Source: Corynebacterium lubricantis DSM 45231 (GTDB lineage: Bacteria > Actinomycetota > Actinomycetes > Mycobacteriales > Mycobacteriaceae). Taken from it: 64,000 nt of DNA. Both the position numbers and the translations under genes were made by a program. Where the stretch lies: the NCBI RefSeq assembly GCF_000379425.1, contig NZ_KB902215.1, positions 62,001 to 126,000 of the forward strand, given 5' to 3'. Numbering within the stretch: position 1 is the first letter of the stretch; each line of letters opens with the position of its first letter. The notes beneath the pieces were generated by a model, which made no database searches, was not told where the DNA came from, and saw only the letters and a program-made list of their open reading frames with translations. Below are positions 8,210 to 17,721 of this stretch, piece by piece.

Positions 8210-8883
8210 ATTTCCTCAGCGAGGCCTTTACATTCATCTTTAATGCGGACAATTGGGCTGGGCCGACTGGGATTGGTACGCGCCTGCTGGATCATCTGGG
8301 CTACACCCTGGTGGCAGTTGTCATCGCGGCGGTGATCGCGCTGCCACTCGGCCTATTGATCGGGCATACGGGTCGCGGGGCGAATGCCGTCGTCGCAGCC
8401 TCTGGCGCGCTGCGAGCGCTACCCTCCCTTGGACTTTTGACCTGGTTGACCTTGGAAATGAGTATCGGGATCCGGATGCCGGTGGTACCTGCAACGATTG
8501 TCTTAGTCGTGCTTGCAATACCTCCGATGCTGGCCGCGACGGTATCGGGAGTGGCCGCGATCCCTCGGCAAGTCGTCGATTCCGCGCGGGCCACCGGCTA
8601 CTCCGAACAAGGCATCGTATCGCAGGTGGAAGTGCCGCTAGCAGCACCGACGATCATCGGCGGGATCCGCTCGGCCACCGTGCAAGTGCTCGCAACGGCG
8701 ACGATTGTCGCCTACATTGGGTTATCCGGGTTAGGTCGCTATCTCATCGACGGCTTGGCATTACGGGATTACCCGCAAATGCTGGTCGGAGCTGTGCTGG
8801 TGGCTGCGCTTGCGCTCGTCATTGATTTGCTACTTGCAGCCTGCCAGAAGTGGGCCGCGCCGAAAGGACTGAATCCGACATGA
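8206..8883 (+). CDS. Osmoprotectant ABC transporter permease (second of two)
   Basis: The 225-residue membrane protein is a paralogue of the preceding permease. Its EAA-like coupling loop is ARATGYSEQGIVSQVEVPLA near residue 127. Two unlike permease genes flanking no binding-domain fusion is the OpuC/OpuF-type arrangement. Its stop overlaps the ATG of the binding-protein gene. Confidence 0.9.
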   Translation: MNFLSEAFTFIFNADNWAGPTGIGTRLLDHLGYTLVAVVIAAVIALPLGLLIGHTGRGANAVVAASGALRALPSLGLLTWLTLEMSIGIRMPVVPATIVLVVLAIPPMLAATVSGVAAIPRQVVDSARATGYSEQGIVSQVEVPLAAPTIIGGIRSATVQVLATATIVAYIGLSGLGRYLIDGLALRDYPQMLVGAVLVAALALVIDLLLAACQKWAAPKGLNPT

Positions 8884-9821
8884 TTGATCTGACTGTCTCG
8901 CGAAAAATCGTGGTCTCACTTGCTGCCGCGACTGTGGGCTTGGGTTTAGCCTCGTGCTCTAGCTCCGACCCGCTGGCAGACCCACAGGCAGGCGAGGGCG
9001 GAAATGGTGAGACCATCACGATTGGCACCGCGAACTTCCCTGAATCCGAGATCATCGGGCAAATCTGGGCGGAGCAGCTGCGCGCCGACGGGTTCGACGT
9101 GGAAGTCACCTCAGGAATTGGCTCCCGCGAGGTCTACCTCTCTGCGCTAGAGAGCGGCGAAATCGACATCGTGCCCGAATACTCGGGTAACCTCGCTGAA
9201 TTCTACGGCGCCGAGATCGAGCAGGGCGCCAACGCGGACACCGTGAACCAAACGGTTCAGGAAGTGCTTCCGGAGGGACTTGCTGCGGGAGAATTCGCGC
9301 CGGGCGAATCCAAGGACGCCTTCGTCGTCACGTCCGAAACCGCTGCCGACTTCGACCTGACCTCGATCGCCGACCTGGCCAACCTGGACGAAGTTGTCTT
9401 AGCTGGCAACCCCGAGCTGGCGGAGCGCCCTTACGGGCCGCCGGGATTTACCCAGGTCTACGGTGTGCCTGCGGAAAAGATCACCATGAACGCGATTTCT
9501 GATGGTGGCGGCCCGTTGACCGTTGCGGCGCTGCTGTCCGGGGAGGCGAACGTCGCGGATATTTACTCCACCTCGCCACACCTGGATAGCCAAGGTAACG
9601 AAGTTGACCTGGTCACCTTGGAAGATCCGGAAAACTTGGTGCTGCCACAAAACGTGCTGCCCATCTACCGAGCAGATGCGGTGCCCCAGGAAGCGATTGA
9701 CGCCCTCAACGGAGTGAACAAGGACCTGACTACCGCCGACCTTGAGGCCATGAATCTGCGCAACGTGGGTGAGGAAAAAGCGGAGCCTGTAGTGATCGCC
9801 AGCGACTACTTAAAGCAGTAG
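8880..9821 (+). CDS. Osmoprotectant-binding lipoprotein
   Basis: The 313-residue substrate-binding protein of the OpuAC/ProX family follows a lipoprotein signal (lipobox LASC near residue 20). After the Ser/Asp-rich linker comes the conserved ITIGTANFPESEIIGQIWAEQL opening and YSGNLAEFYG near residue 101. The ATG at 8880 overlaps the permease stop; an in-frame start 10 codons earlier would put charged residues before the signal and is less likely. It captures the osmolyte outside the membrane for the permease pair. Confidence 0.92.
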   Translation: MIDLTVSRKIVVSLAAATVGLGLASCSSSDPLADPQAGEGGNGETITIGTANFPESEIIGQIWAEQLRADGFDVEVTSGIGSREVYLSALESGEIDIVPEYSGNLAEFYGAEIEQGANADTVNQTVQEVLPEGLAAGEFAPGESKDAFVVTSETAADFDLTSIADLANLDEVVLAGNPELAERPYGPPGFTQVYGVPAEKITMNAISDGGGPLTVAALLSGEANVADIYSTSPHLDSQGNEVDLVTLEDPENLVLPQNVLPIYRADAVPQEAIDALNGVNKDLTTADLEAMNLRNVGEEKAEPVVIASDYLKQ

Positions 9822-9834
9822 TGCGAGATCACCT

Positions 9835-9863
9835 GTTATCTGCCTAAAGCAAATGACTACAAT
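9835..9863 (+). promoter_or_regulatory. Probable promoter of hpt
   Basis: A good -10 TACAAT (9858-9863) lies 17 bases after a weak -35 GTTATC (9835-9840), giving a leader of about 40 bases. It suggests that hpt is transcribed separately from the inserted transporter operon. Confidence 0.45.
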
Positions 9864-9910
9864 AGCCGTATTGCACCTGGGGTTCATGAGCAGAAAGAGA
9901 AAATTCAACG

Positions 9911-10531
9911 ATGGCCGAGACTACTGAAACAACTGAGCTGTACGATCACAAGGACTACAACGTTCCAGACAATCGCTACGGCGACGATGTAGAAGCCGTG
10001 CTGATCTCCGAAGAGGCGCTGAGCAAGCGCATCAAGGAGCTCGCGGACATTGTCAGCGAGGAATATAAGGACGCGGAGGAAGACTTGGTCCTCGTGTGCG
10101 TGCTCAAGGGCGCTGCATTACTACTGACCGATTTCTCCCGCGCGCTGTCCATCCCATCAGAGATGGAGTTTATGGCGGTGTCCTCCTATGGCAACTCCAC
10201 CACCTCCTCGGGCGTCGTGCGCATCCTCAAGGACCTGGACAAGGAAATTGAGAACCGCGATGTCCTCATCGTCGAAGACATCATCGACTCCGGCCTGACT
10301 CTTTCGTGGCTGATGAAAAACCTGAAGGGACGCAACCCGAAGTCCCTGCGCGCAATCACGCTGCTGCGCAAGCCAGAAATCCAGACCGCGGATGTGGAAC
10401 TCATGGAAGTCGGCTTCGATATCCCGAACGAATTCGTCGTTGGCTACGGACTCGATTACGCCGAGCGCTACCGCGACCTTCCATTCGTCGGTCTGCTGCA
10501 TCCTCGCGTGTACTCGGGCCAGAATTCCTAA
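9911..10531 (+). CDS. hpt: Hypoxanthine(-guanine) phosphoribosyltransferase
   Basis: The 206-residue purine salvage enzyme makes IMP or GMP from the free base and PRPP. The PRPP-binding motif VLIVEDIIDSGLTL is near residues 118-131, and VLKGAALLLTDFSRAL near 65 holds the pyrophosphate loop. The N-terminus carries about 20 extra residues rich in Thr/Glu compared with E. coli Hpt. It is usually next to tilS and ftsH in actinobacteria; here ftsH follows after 112 bases. Confidence 0.95.
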   Translation: MAETTETTELYDHKDYNVPDNRYGDDVEAVLISEEALSKRIKELADIVSEEYKDAEEDLVLVCVLKGAALLLTDFSRALSIPSEMEFMAVSSYGNSTTSSGVVRILKDLDKEIENRDVLIVEDIIDSGLTLSWLMKNLKGRNPKSLRAITLLRKPEIQTADVELMEVGFDIPNEFVVGYGLDYAERYRDLPFVGLLHPRVYSGQNS

Positions 10532-10550
10532 CTTCGGAACCAGGTACCGG

Positions 10551-10580
10551 TTGTACCCGTTAAAGAGTGTGGCGTAGATT
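10551..10580 (+). promoter_or_regulatory. Probable promoter of ftsH
   Basis: TTGTAC (10551-10556) and TAGATT (10575-10580) are separated by 18 bp and lie about 64 bases before the ftsH ATG. Confidence 0.4.
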
Positions 10581-10643
10581 CCCCATAAACCACTTCCGGG
10601 GTCAGTCCTTGGGAGAACCACTCACGTTAAGTGAAAGTAGTAA

Positions 10644-13193
10644 ATGAAAAACAACAGAGTTCTGCGGTACGGAGCCATTGCAGCAGTAGTGCTGATCGTC
10701 TTGTACCTCTTTACCCTTTTTGGCGATGAAACACGCAGCTTCCAGCGCGTGGATACCTCGGTTGCGGTTCAGCAGCTGCAGGACAACAACGTTGCCACCG
10801 CGCAGATCGACGACCGTGAGCAGCGCTTGCGCTTGGAGCTCAAGGAGCCCATCACCGTCGACGAACGCGAGGGTGTCCAAGAGATCATGACGCAGTACCC
10901 GGCTCGGACGGCGCCACAGATTTTCGATGCCGTCCAGGCTAGCGACACGGAAGAGTACACAACGAACGTCACCCAGGACTCGTTCCTGATGTCGATGTTG
11001 TCCTTCATGCTGCCGATGATCTTGATCTTCGGCCTGCTGTTCTACTTCATGTATCGCATGCAAGCCGGCGGCGGAATGTTCGGCATCGGCGGATCCAAGG
11101 CCAAAGAGCTGACCAAGGACATGCCGACGAACACTTTCGCCGATGTCGCAGGCGCCGACGAAGCCGTCGACGAGCTCCACGAGATCAAGGACTTCCTCCA
11201 GGACCCTTCCGTCTACGAAAAGCTCGGCGCGAAGATTCCTCGCGGTGTCTTGCTCTACGGCCCTCCGGGAACCGGTAAGACGCTGCTGGCACGCGCAGTT
11301 GCGGGTGAAGCCGGGGTGCCTTTCTACTCCATCTCGGGCTCGGACTTCGTGGAGATGTTCGTCGGTGTCGGCGCCTCCCGTGTGCGTGACCTGTTCAAGC
11401 AGGCCCGCGAGAACTCTCCGTGCATCATCTTCATCGATGAGATCGACGCCGTTGGACGTCAGCGCGGCTCGGGAACCGGCGGCGGCCACGACGAGCGCGA
11501 GCAGACCCTAAACCAGCTGCTCGTGGAAATGGACGGCTTCGGCGACCGCGAGGGTGTCATCCTGATTGCGGCAACCAACCGTCCCGACATCCTCGACCCA
11601 GCGCTGCTGCGCCCAGGCCGCTTCGACCGCCAGATTCCTGTGACCAACCCTGACCTGAAGGGTCGCGAACAAATCCTCAAGGTCCACGCAGAGGGCAAGC
11701 CTTTGGGCCCCGACGCTGACCTGGATTCGCTGGCGAAGCGCACCGCGGGCATGAGCGGTGCGGACCTGGCCAACGTGCTCAACGAGGCAGCACTGCTGAC
11801 CGCCCGCATTGGTGGCAACGTCATTACCGCCGATGCACTTGAGGAAGCAACCGACCGCGTGATCGGTGGTCCGCGACGCTCCAGCAAGATCATCTCCGAG
11901 AAGGAGAAGAAGGTCACCGCGTACCACGAGGGCGGACACACTCTCTCGGCGTGGGCGCTGAAAGACATTGATCGCGTCTACAAGGTGACCATTTTGGCGC
12001 GCGGTCGTACCGGCGGGCACGCCATGACCGCCCAAGAAGACGACAAGGGTATGTACAACCGCGACGAGCTCTACGCTCGCCTGGTCTTCGCCATGGGCGG
12101 ACGTGCCGCCGAGGAACTCGTCTTCGGCGAGCCCACCACTGGTGCATCCGCTGATATCGAGCAGGCCACGAAGATTGCCCGTGCGATGGTGACTGAGTAC
12201 GGCATGAGCGCCAAGCTGGGTACCGTGAAATACGGTTCCGAGCAGGGCGATCCGTTCTCCGGCCGCGGCGGTGGGGGATCGCTGGATTACTCCCCGCACA
12301 TCGCAGAAACGATTGACAAAGAGGTCCACGACCTTCTCGATGCAGCCCACAAGCGTTCCTACGAAATCCTGCGGTCCAACCGCGATTACCTGGATAAGCT
12401 CGCCGAGAAGTTGCTGGAAAAAGAAACTTTACGACGACCTGACCTGGAAGCCATCTTCGGCGACATGAGGCAGGAAGACTCTGGTCTTGACATCGTGGAT
12501 TTCCGTTTCCCACGCCAGGACGACCGCGAACCGGTGAAGACTCCGGTGGAACTCGCAGAAGAACGCGGCGAGGAACCACCCAAGAAGTTCTCGCTTCTCG
12601 AGGCGTCGCAGCAGGTACGTGCACAGCGCCAGAAGGAACGCGAAGAGCGCGAAGCCAAGGCAAAGCAGGAGAAGATCAAGCCTCCAAAGGAGCAGGATCC
12701 CGCACCAGTGGGCACCACGACTGTAGGCACCACTCCTTATTACGGGGATTCCACTCCTCCGAAGGGCTGGCAGGTGCCAGGTGGCGCGTGGCCGGGCCAA
12801 AAGAAGAACGACGCGCAGGAGTCCGCTGAGCCACAGCAGCAATCACCTCAGCACCCGGGTGTATCGAATTACGGGTGGGGCGATGCCACGGCGAAGAATC
12901 CTTATGGCAAGGCCCCGCAGGCAGCGCCTCCGGTCGACGCTAAAGACGCTAAGGCAGATAAGACTCAAGACTCTGCTGAACCGGAACAGACAAAGGAGCC
13001 GGAGGAGTTGATCGGATTCCGCTTGCCTGAAAACGAGCGCCCCGATAACGCGAGCCCCGCCGAGGATGCGACCACGCAGATGCCCCGGGTGAAAGAAACC
13101 GGCAACTCAGAAACCGGTAACTCAGATTCAGACAATTCAGATTCAACCGCGAACCACAGGAAGGACGATGGTGATGGATCCTTCCGTGACTAA
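10644..13193 (+). CDS. ftsH: ATP-dependent zinc metalloprotease FtsH
   Basis: The 849-residue membrane AAA+ protease degrades membrane and regulatory proteins. Domains in order: membrane helix near residues 7-25, extracytoplasmic domain, second helix near 112-133, AAA module with Walker A GPPGTGKT near 207, [13 protein letters not shown], then the peptidase zinc site HEGGH near 428. From about residue 620 to the end runs a hydrophilic, charged, Pro/Gln-rich tail not found in E. coli FtsH (644 residues); similar tails are known in actinobacterial FtsH. The last 26 bases overlap folE in another frame. Confidence 0.97.
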   Translation: MKNNRVLRYGAIAAVVLIVLYLFTLFGDETRSFQRVDTSVAVQQLQDNNVATAQIDDREQRLRLELKEPITVDEREGVQEIMTQYPARTAPQIFDAVQASDTEEYTTNVTQDSFLMSMLSFMLPMILIFGLLFYFMYRMQAGGGMFGIGGSKAKELTKDMPTNTFADVAGADEAVDELHEIKDFLQDPSVYEKLGAKIPRGVLLYGPPGTGKTLLARAVAGEAGVPFYSISGSDFVEMFVGVGASRVRDLFKQARENSPCIIFIDEIDAVGRQRGSGTGGGHDEREQTLNQLLVEMDGFGDREGVILIAATNRPDILDPALLRPGRFDRQIPVTNPDLKGREQILKVHAEGKPLGPDADLDSLAKRTAGMSGADLANVLNEAALLTARIGGNVITADALEEATDRVIGGPRRSSKIISEKEKKVTAYHEGGHTLSAWALKDIDRVYKVTILARGRTGGHAMTAQEDDKGMYNRDELYARLVFAMGGRAAEELVFGEPTTGASADIEQATKIARAMVTEYGMSAKLGTVKYGSEQGDPFSGRGGGGSLDYSPHIAETIDKEVHDLLDAAHKRSYEILRSNRDYLDKLAEKLLEKETLRRPDLEAIFGDMRQEDSGLDIVDFRFPRQDDREPVKTPVELAEERGEEPPKKFSLLEASQQVRAQRQKEREEREAKAKQEKIKPPKEQDPAPVGTTTVGTTPYYGDSTPPKGWQVPGGAWPGQKKNDAQESAEPQQQSPQHPGVSNYGWGDATAKNPYGKAPQAAPPVDAKDAKADKTQDSAEPEQTKEPEELIGFRLPENERPDNASPAEDATTQMPRVKETGNSETGNSDSDNSDSTANHRKDDGDGSFRD

Positions 13194-13782
13194 TCCAGAA
13201 ACTAATCCAGAAACGCGAAACTTCGATTTCGAACGCGCCCAGGCAGCGGTGCGCGAACTGCTCATCGCGGTAGGCGAGGACCCTGATCGCGAGGGCCTTC
13301 AGGAGACCCCTGCGCGCGTGGCTCGTTCCTACCAAGAGACTTTTGCCGGCCTCTACGAAGACCCCACGAGCGTGCTGGAAAAGACGTTCGCGGAAGATCA
13401 CCAGGAGCTCGTGCTCGTGCACGACATCCCTATCTACTCCATGTGCGAACACCACCTGGTGCCATTTTTCGGTAAGGCCCACATCGGCTACATCCCGGGC
13501 AAAGACGGCAAGGTGACGGGACTGTCCAAGCTGGCTCGCTTGGCGGATTTGTATGCGAAGCGCCCGCAGGTCCAAGAGCGCCTGACCTCACAAATCGCAG
13601 ATGCCCTCGTCGATAAGCTTGGTGCTCAATCGGTGATTGTCGTCATCGAGTGCGAGCACCTCTGCATGGCCATGCGCGGCATTCGCAAGCCGGGCGCGAT
13701 TACGACGACGAGTGCGGTGCGCGGTGGTTTCAAGACCAGCGCGGCCTCGCGCGCCGAAGTATTGAGCCTGATCAGAGGGTAG
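13168..13782 (+). CDS. folE: GTP cyclohydrolase I
   Basis: The 204-residue enzyme opens the GTP ring to 7,8-dihydroneopterin triphosphate, the first step of folate synthesis. Zinc and active-site motifs [19 protein letters not shown] (residue about 92) and the later ECEHLCM are intact, so it is the zinc-dependent FolE1 form. The ATG at 13168 overlaps the ftsH end by 26 bases; a second in-frame ATG lies at 13174. It is followed by folP, folB and folK without gaps. Confidence 0.96.
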   Translation: MVMDPSVTNPETNPETRNFDFERAQAAVRELLIAVGEDPDREGLQETPARVARSYQETFAGLYEDPTSVLEKTFAEDHQELVLVHDIPIYSMCEHHLVPFFGKAHIGYIPGKDGKVTGLSKLARLADLYAKRPQVQERLTSQIADALVDKLGAQSVIVVIECEHLCMAMRGIRKPGAITTTSAVRGGFKTSAASRAEVLSLIRG

Positions 13783-13786
13783 ATTG

Positions 13787-14641
13787 ATGGTAAAAGTCAG
13801 CGACTTAACGCAACCAGACCGCACGATGGTGATGGGGATTGTCAACGTCACCACGGACTCGTTTTCCGACGGAGGGAAGTGGGTTGAGCTCGATGCCGCG
13901 GTCGCGCACGCCCATGAGCTCATCGCGTTGGGCGCTGACATGATCGATGTCGGGGCGGAATCGACACGCCCTGGCGCCACGCGCGTGGTCCCCGAGCTGG
14001 AGGCCGAGCGCGCGGCGACCTTGATCAAGGAACTCTCGCAGGCGGGCATCCGCACCAGTGTGGATACCATGCGCGCCACCACAGCGCAGGCCGCAGCCGA
14101 GGCCGGGGTGGACATGATCAATGACGTCTCGGGTGGGCTTGCCGACGAGAACATGTACAAAGTCATGGCCGACGCCGCGATTCCCGTGTGTCTGATGCAC
14201 TGGCGCACGGTGCAATTCGGCGACGCAGCAGGTGTGGCGGACCACGGCGGCGACGTGGTCGACGATGTGCACGCCACGCTGAACCGGCTGGTGGATAATG
14301 CGCTGGACGCGGGTGTCGAACACGATCAGATCGTGCTGGATCCCGGCCTTGGTTTTGCCAAGAGCGCAGCCGATAATTGGGCGCTGCTCCAGGCGCTGCC
14401 GGAGTTCGTGGCTGGTGAGTTCCCGATTCTGGTGGGTGCTTCACGGAAGCGTTTCCTCACCGAGATCAGGGCGGCGCGCGGTCTCGACCATGGGCCGATC
14501 GACGCGGATGCGGCGACGGCCGCGGTCACAGCTCTCAGCGCACAGATCGGTGCGTGGGGAGTGCGCGTGCACGAGGTTGCCGTCTCCCGCGACGCGGTGG
14601 ATGTGGCAGCGGCATGGAAGAAGGGGAAGGATTTTTCTTAG
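13787..14641 (+). CDS. folP: Dihydropteroate synthase
   Basis: The 284-residue TIM-barrel enzyme joins p-aminobenzoate to the pterin pyrophosphate and is the sulfonamide target. Motifs MGIVNVTTDSFSDGG near residue 14, DVGAESTRPGA near 50 and the ILVGASRKRFL region near 215 are intact. The ATG at 13787 is preferred to a TTG three bases earlier. It is fourth in the ftsH-folE-folP-folB-folK series and abuts folB. Confidence 0.95.
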   Translation: MVKVSDLTQPDRTMVMGIVNVTTDSFSDGGKWVELDAAVAHAHELIALGADMIDVGAESTRPGATRVVPELEAERAATLIKELSQAGIRTSVDTMRATTAQAAAEAGVDMINDVSGGLADENMYKVMADAAIPVCLMHWRTVQFGDAAGVADHGGDVVDDVHATLNRLVDNALDAGVEHDQIVLDPGLGFAKSAADNWALLQALPEFVAGEFPILVGASRKRFLTEIRAARGLDHGPIDADAATAAVTALSAQIGAWGVRVHEVAVSRDAVDVAAAWKKGKDFS

Positions 14642-15034
14642 ATGGCTGATCGCATTGAGCTCAAAGGCCTGCAGGTGTATGCCCACCACGGTGTCCTCGA
14701 CCACGAAACCGAGCACGGGCAGACATTTACCATCGACATCACCTGCTGGGTGGATTTCGCCGAAGCAGCAGAAACCGATGATCTATCGAAGACGATTAAT
14801 TACGCAGAGCTGGCACAGCTCGCCTTCGATATCGCCGCCGGCACACCCCGCAAGTTGATCGAGACCGTGGCCTCCGAGATCGCCGATACCGCGATTGGCA
14901 GGTACAAGCAGCTGCATTCCGTGGAGGTCACGCTGCACAAGCCACACGCCCCGATCCCGCTGACCTTCGATGATGTCTCAGTTGTGGCGCGTCGCTCCCG
15001 CAAGTCCGGCCCCGCGATCATGAGGAATGCCTAA
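14642..15034 (+). CDS. folB: Dihydroneopterin aldolase
   Basis: The 130-residue enzyme cleaves dihydroneopterin to 6-hydroxymethyl-dihydropterin. Family motifs [21 protein letters not shown] at the start, the acid in the INYAEL segment and the conserved Lys of [10 protein letters not shown] near residue 100 are visible. It begins immediately after the folP stop and its own stop overlaps the folK ATG. Confidence 0.94.
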   Translation: MADRIELKGLQVYAHHGVLDHETEHGQTFTIDITCWVDFAEAAETDDLSKTINYAELAQLAFDIAAGTPRKLIETVASEIADTAIGRYKQLHSVEVTLHKPHAPIPLTFDDVSVVARRSRKSGPAIMRNA

Positions 15035-15522
15035 TGCGCGCAGTGCTATCCATCGGCTCCAACCTCGAGGATTCCTGGACACATCTCGAGAGCGTCACCC
15101 ACGAGTTCGCCGACGAAATTGTCAGCGCGTCCGGGGTCTATTCCACCCCGCCATGGGGAGGAATCGAACAGGGCGATTTCCTCAATCAGATCCTCATCGT
15201 CGACGTCGACCAAGCACCGCTCGCATTGCTGCGCCGCTGCCAGGGCCTCGAAGAGGCCGCGAATCGCGTTCGCGAGGTGCGGTGGGGGCCGCGCACACTC
15301 GACGTTGACATCGTTTCGCTTCACGACGATTCCGGCGCCGAAATCGTCAGCGAGGATCCCGAACTGACTCTCCCACACCCCAGGGCGCACGAGCGCGCCT
15401 TTGTGTTGGTGCCGTGGCTCGACGCCGACCCCGAGGCGACTCTGCGGGGGACCAGCATCACCGAGTGCCTTGCAGGCATTGACCAGCAGGAAATCGAGCA
15501 GATAAGGCTCCAAGAACGATGA
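15034..15522 (+). CDS. folK: 6-hydroxymethyl-7,8-dihydropterin pyrophosphokinase
   Basis: The 162-residue kinase activates the pterin for FolP. SIGSNLEDSWTHLE opens the protein and the signature RWGPRTLDVDIV near residue 89 with LPHPRAHERAFVL near 118 is complete. It overlaps folB and the following membrane-protein gene by a few bases, so the series is one translational unit. Confidence 0.94.
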   Translation: MRAVLSIGSNLEDSWTHLESVTHEFADEIVSASGVYSTPPWGGIEQGDFLNQILIVDVDQAPLALLRRCQGLEEAANRVREVRWGPRTLDVDIVSLHDDSGAEIVSEDPELTLPHPRAHERAFVLVPWLDADPEATLRGTSITECLAGIDQQEIEQIRLQER

Positions 15523-15986
15523 AAAGAACCCCCATCTCAGGCCTTGTCGGCGCCGGTGTTTTTGCCGCCGCCGCGCTGGCCATTTTGACCTGGGGATTCT
15601 ACGGTCGCTTTGGGGCGATCTCGCCGGTCGTGTCGGTGACCTTGTGGGTTGTCGCCGCGGTCTGTCTCTTCTTGGCTTATATGGTGAAAAAGCGGCGTGA
15701 GGATGGGCTCATCGGGCTGGATCGTTCGCAGCTCAATCCCATGATGGTGACCAATTTTATGCTGATTGGGAAGGCCAGCGCGTGGACGGGAGCGATCGTT
15801 GGAGGTGCATACATTGGGATTGGGACATATATTGTTCCTAATTTAGGAACGCTAATCGCGGCGCAGGATGATTTTCCCGGTGTGCTTGCCAGCGCCTTGG
15901 GTGGTGTAGCACTGTGTGTCAGCGGAGTAATTTTGGAGCGGGCGTGCGAGGTGTCGCCACCCGCTGATGGTGAACCAGTTGGATAA
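15519..15986 (+). CDS. DUF3180-type four-helix membrane protein
   Basis: The 155-residue protein has four hydrophobic segments (about residues 8-26, 34-52, 77-100 and 112-136) and no catalytic motif. A protein of this family after folK is common in corynebacteria and mycobacteria; its function is unknown. Its ATG overlaps the folK stop by 4 bases. Confidence 0.75.
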   Translation: MKRTPISGLVGAGVFAAAALAILTWGFYGRFGAISPVVSVTLWVVAAVCLFLAYMVKKRREDGLIGLDRSQLNPMMVTNFMLIGKASAWTGAIVGGAYIGIGTYIVPNLGTLIAAQDDFPGVLASALGGVALCVSGVILERACEVSPPADGEPVG

Positions 15987-15996
15987 GGTGGAATCT

Positions 15997-17034
15997 ATGA
16001 CTGAGCAAAATCGCACTCCAGACCGTGGGCAGATCGGTCTGTATGCCCTGGTAGGTTTGGCGGTTCTTGCAACCATCATTATGTTGTTCACTGATTCCGG
16101 TGCATGGTTGAAGATCGCTCTCATCGCAGCTCTGTGGGCTGCGGCCGTGGGCTTCTTCCTGGTGTATCGTTCGCGGAAGGAAAAGAACGAGGCCGAGATT
16201 CAACTTCAGGCTGCGCAGCAGGCACATGACGCTGAGTTAAAGGCTGTGGAAGCGTCGGCGGAAAAAGATCGCAAAGCACTCGAGCTGTCTCAGAATCAGG
16301 ACGGTCTTTCCACCGCGGATGCGGAATTGCTTAAGGAGATCCGCGAGGAGCTCGCCCTAGTTCGTGCGAAGCTGGAGGAACTGTCGGGCCGAGAGTTTGG
16401 TTATGAGCCGGCTGCCTTGCGCGCCGAGGCACGTCGCATCATGGAGATACAGACTTCCACGAATTCTGCTGCAAGTACGTACCCAAGCACTGCGGAAACC
16501 CCGATCGTCGAACCGGAACCTGTGGAACCACTCGAGTCCGAGGTGCCGAAGCCACAGCCACACAAGTCGAAAGCGCCATCGGCGGAAGCCGTGGCAGGTC
16601 GGGTTGGCGGCTACGAGGAGCCAAAGAACCGCGAGTCGAACCCATTGTCGCAGCTGATCAGCGAGCGCAAGAACGAGGCAGCGAAGAACGAAGCCGCTAA
16701 GAAAGACGTCGCTGGAAAGGATGCTCCTAAGAAGGATGCTCCTGCGCAAGAAGCTTCCACTGAGGCACCGCACCGGGAGGAGTTCCCGGTGGTGAAGGCC
16801 GAGGAAAAGAAGCCAGAGGAAAAGAAGCCAGAGGAGAAGAAACCAGAAGAGAAGAAGGCCGACGCGAAGAAGGACGAGACCGTTTCTTACCGCGGCCGTC
16901 GCCGCGCCGAGGACCGCGAACCTGCTCACGAGCAGGAAGAAGCAGGTCGTCGCCGTCGTCGTAGCGACGAGAATGAAAGCGGAGTTTCCGTCGCCGAGCT
17001 GATGGCGCGGATGAAGGCGGCGGACAAGGAGTGA
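15997..17034 (+). CDS. Corynebacterial membrane protein with charged low-complexity tail
   Basis: The 345-residue protein has two adjacent N-terminal membrane helices (about residues 14-31 and 36-53), a coiled-coil-like segment rich in Glu/Ala/Gln (about 55-130), then a long charged tail. The tail includes four tandem KKPEE-type units (bases about 16800-16860) and an Arg-rich stretch GRRRRRSDE near the end. The ATG at 15997 has AAGGTGG before it and was preferred to an ATG 30 bases upstream inside the previous gene. The family is known mainly from corynebacteria and its role is unknown. Confidence 0.75.
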   Translation: MTEQNRTPDRGQIGLYALVGLAVLATIIMLFTDSGAWLKIALIAALWAAAVGFFLVYRSRKEKNEAEIQLQAAQQAHDAELKAVEASAEKDRKALELSQNQDGLSTADAELLKEIREELALVRAKLEELSGREFGYEPAALRAEARRIMEIQTSTNSAASTYPSTAETPIVEPEPVEPLESEVPKPQPHKSKAPSAEAVAGRVGGYEEPKNRESNPLSQLISERKNEAAKNEAAKKDVAGKDAPKKDAPAQEASTEAPHREEFPVVKAEEKKPEEKKPEEKKPEEKKADAKKDETVSYRGRRRAEDREPAHEQEEAGRRRRRSDENESGVSVAELMARMKAADKE

Positions 17035-17720
17035 GCGCTCCCCGTCTCAATGTGGGGCTCATCGGCGCACCGAGTATCAGCCACTACCTGCGCGAGGCAG
17101 GGCACACCGTCAGCTTCATCGAGCCTCAGGCCGCCTCCGAATATGACCTGATCGTCTTCGGAGCAGAAGGCGAGGAGCTCGAAGTAGCCGTGGAGGAGAC
17201 CGCGCCTTTTGCCCGCCACGGCCAGATCTATGTTCATACGGCCCTCGATTATGGGATCCAGGTGCTCGATCCCATCGAGACCACGGGCGCTGTCGTCGCC
17301 GCCGCGCACCAACTCACCGACCATGTGTGGGCCACCACCGCGGCCGACGAGCTCGGCGAAACTATCATCGAGTTGCTCGTCGGCGAGATGGGTGGGCGCG
17401 CTATTTCGGTGAGCGATAAGCAGCGTCTCAGTCTGAAGACGGCCCTGACCTATGCGCAGCTGGCCAACTCCATGCACAACGACGCCCAGCAGATGCTCGT
17501 GGAAGTATTAGACAGTCCCGATGTTGCCGAAGAGTTGATTCCCGCTGCGCCCGAGGAACCGTTTATGCCCGACGTTGAGGAATTGGCGCGGCAGCATTCG
17601 TCGATAAGCGATCCTGGAAGGGCGAACCTCTTCGCCTCCGTCGTGCGCCGCAACGCGGAAGTGCGCGACGACCATAATCTCGAGCTGTGGGCGATTTCGC
17701 AGCTCAACTACAAGGAGTGA
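17031..17720 (+). CDS. Rossmann-like/DUF2520-type protein next to panC
   Basis: The 229-residue protein opens with a Rossmann-like strand-helix (LNVGLIGAPSISHYLREAGHTVSFIEP), followed by an all-helical part (LSLKTALTYAQLANSMHNDAQQML, about residues 126-150) like DUF2520 proteins, which resemble 2-dehydropantoate reductases. The glycine loop reads GAPSIS rather than GxGxxG, so cofactor binding may be altered. It starts at GTG 17031 inside the previous stop and ends 1 base before panC. The location suggests a role in pantothenate synthesis, possibly ketopantoate reduction, but this is inference. A TCGTCGNNAAGCGA copy lies at 17598-17611. Confidence 0.65.
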   Translation: MSAPRLNVGLIGAPSISHYLREAGHTVSFIEPQAASEYDLIVFGAEGEELEVAVEETAPFARHGQIYVHTALDYGIQVLDPIETTGAVVAAAHQLTDHVWATTAADELGETIIELLVGEMGGRAISVSDKQRLSLKTALTYAQLANSMHNDAQQMLVEVLDSPDVAEELIPAAPEEPFMPDVEELARQHSSISDPGRANLFASVVRRNAEVRDDHNLELWAISQLNYKE

Positions 17721-17721
17721 C

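Noticed and set aside
16800..16860. CRISPR-like array
   Set aside because: Units are short, contiguous and in frame within a gene, with no spacers or cas genes.
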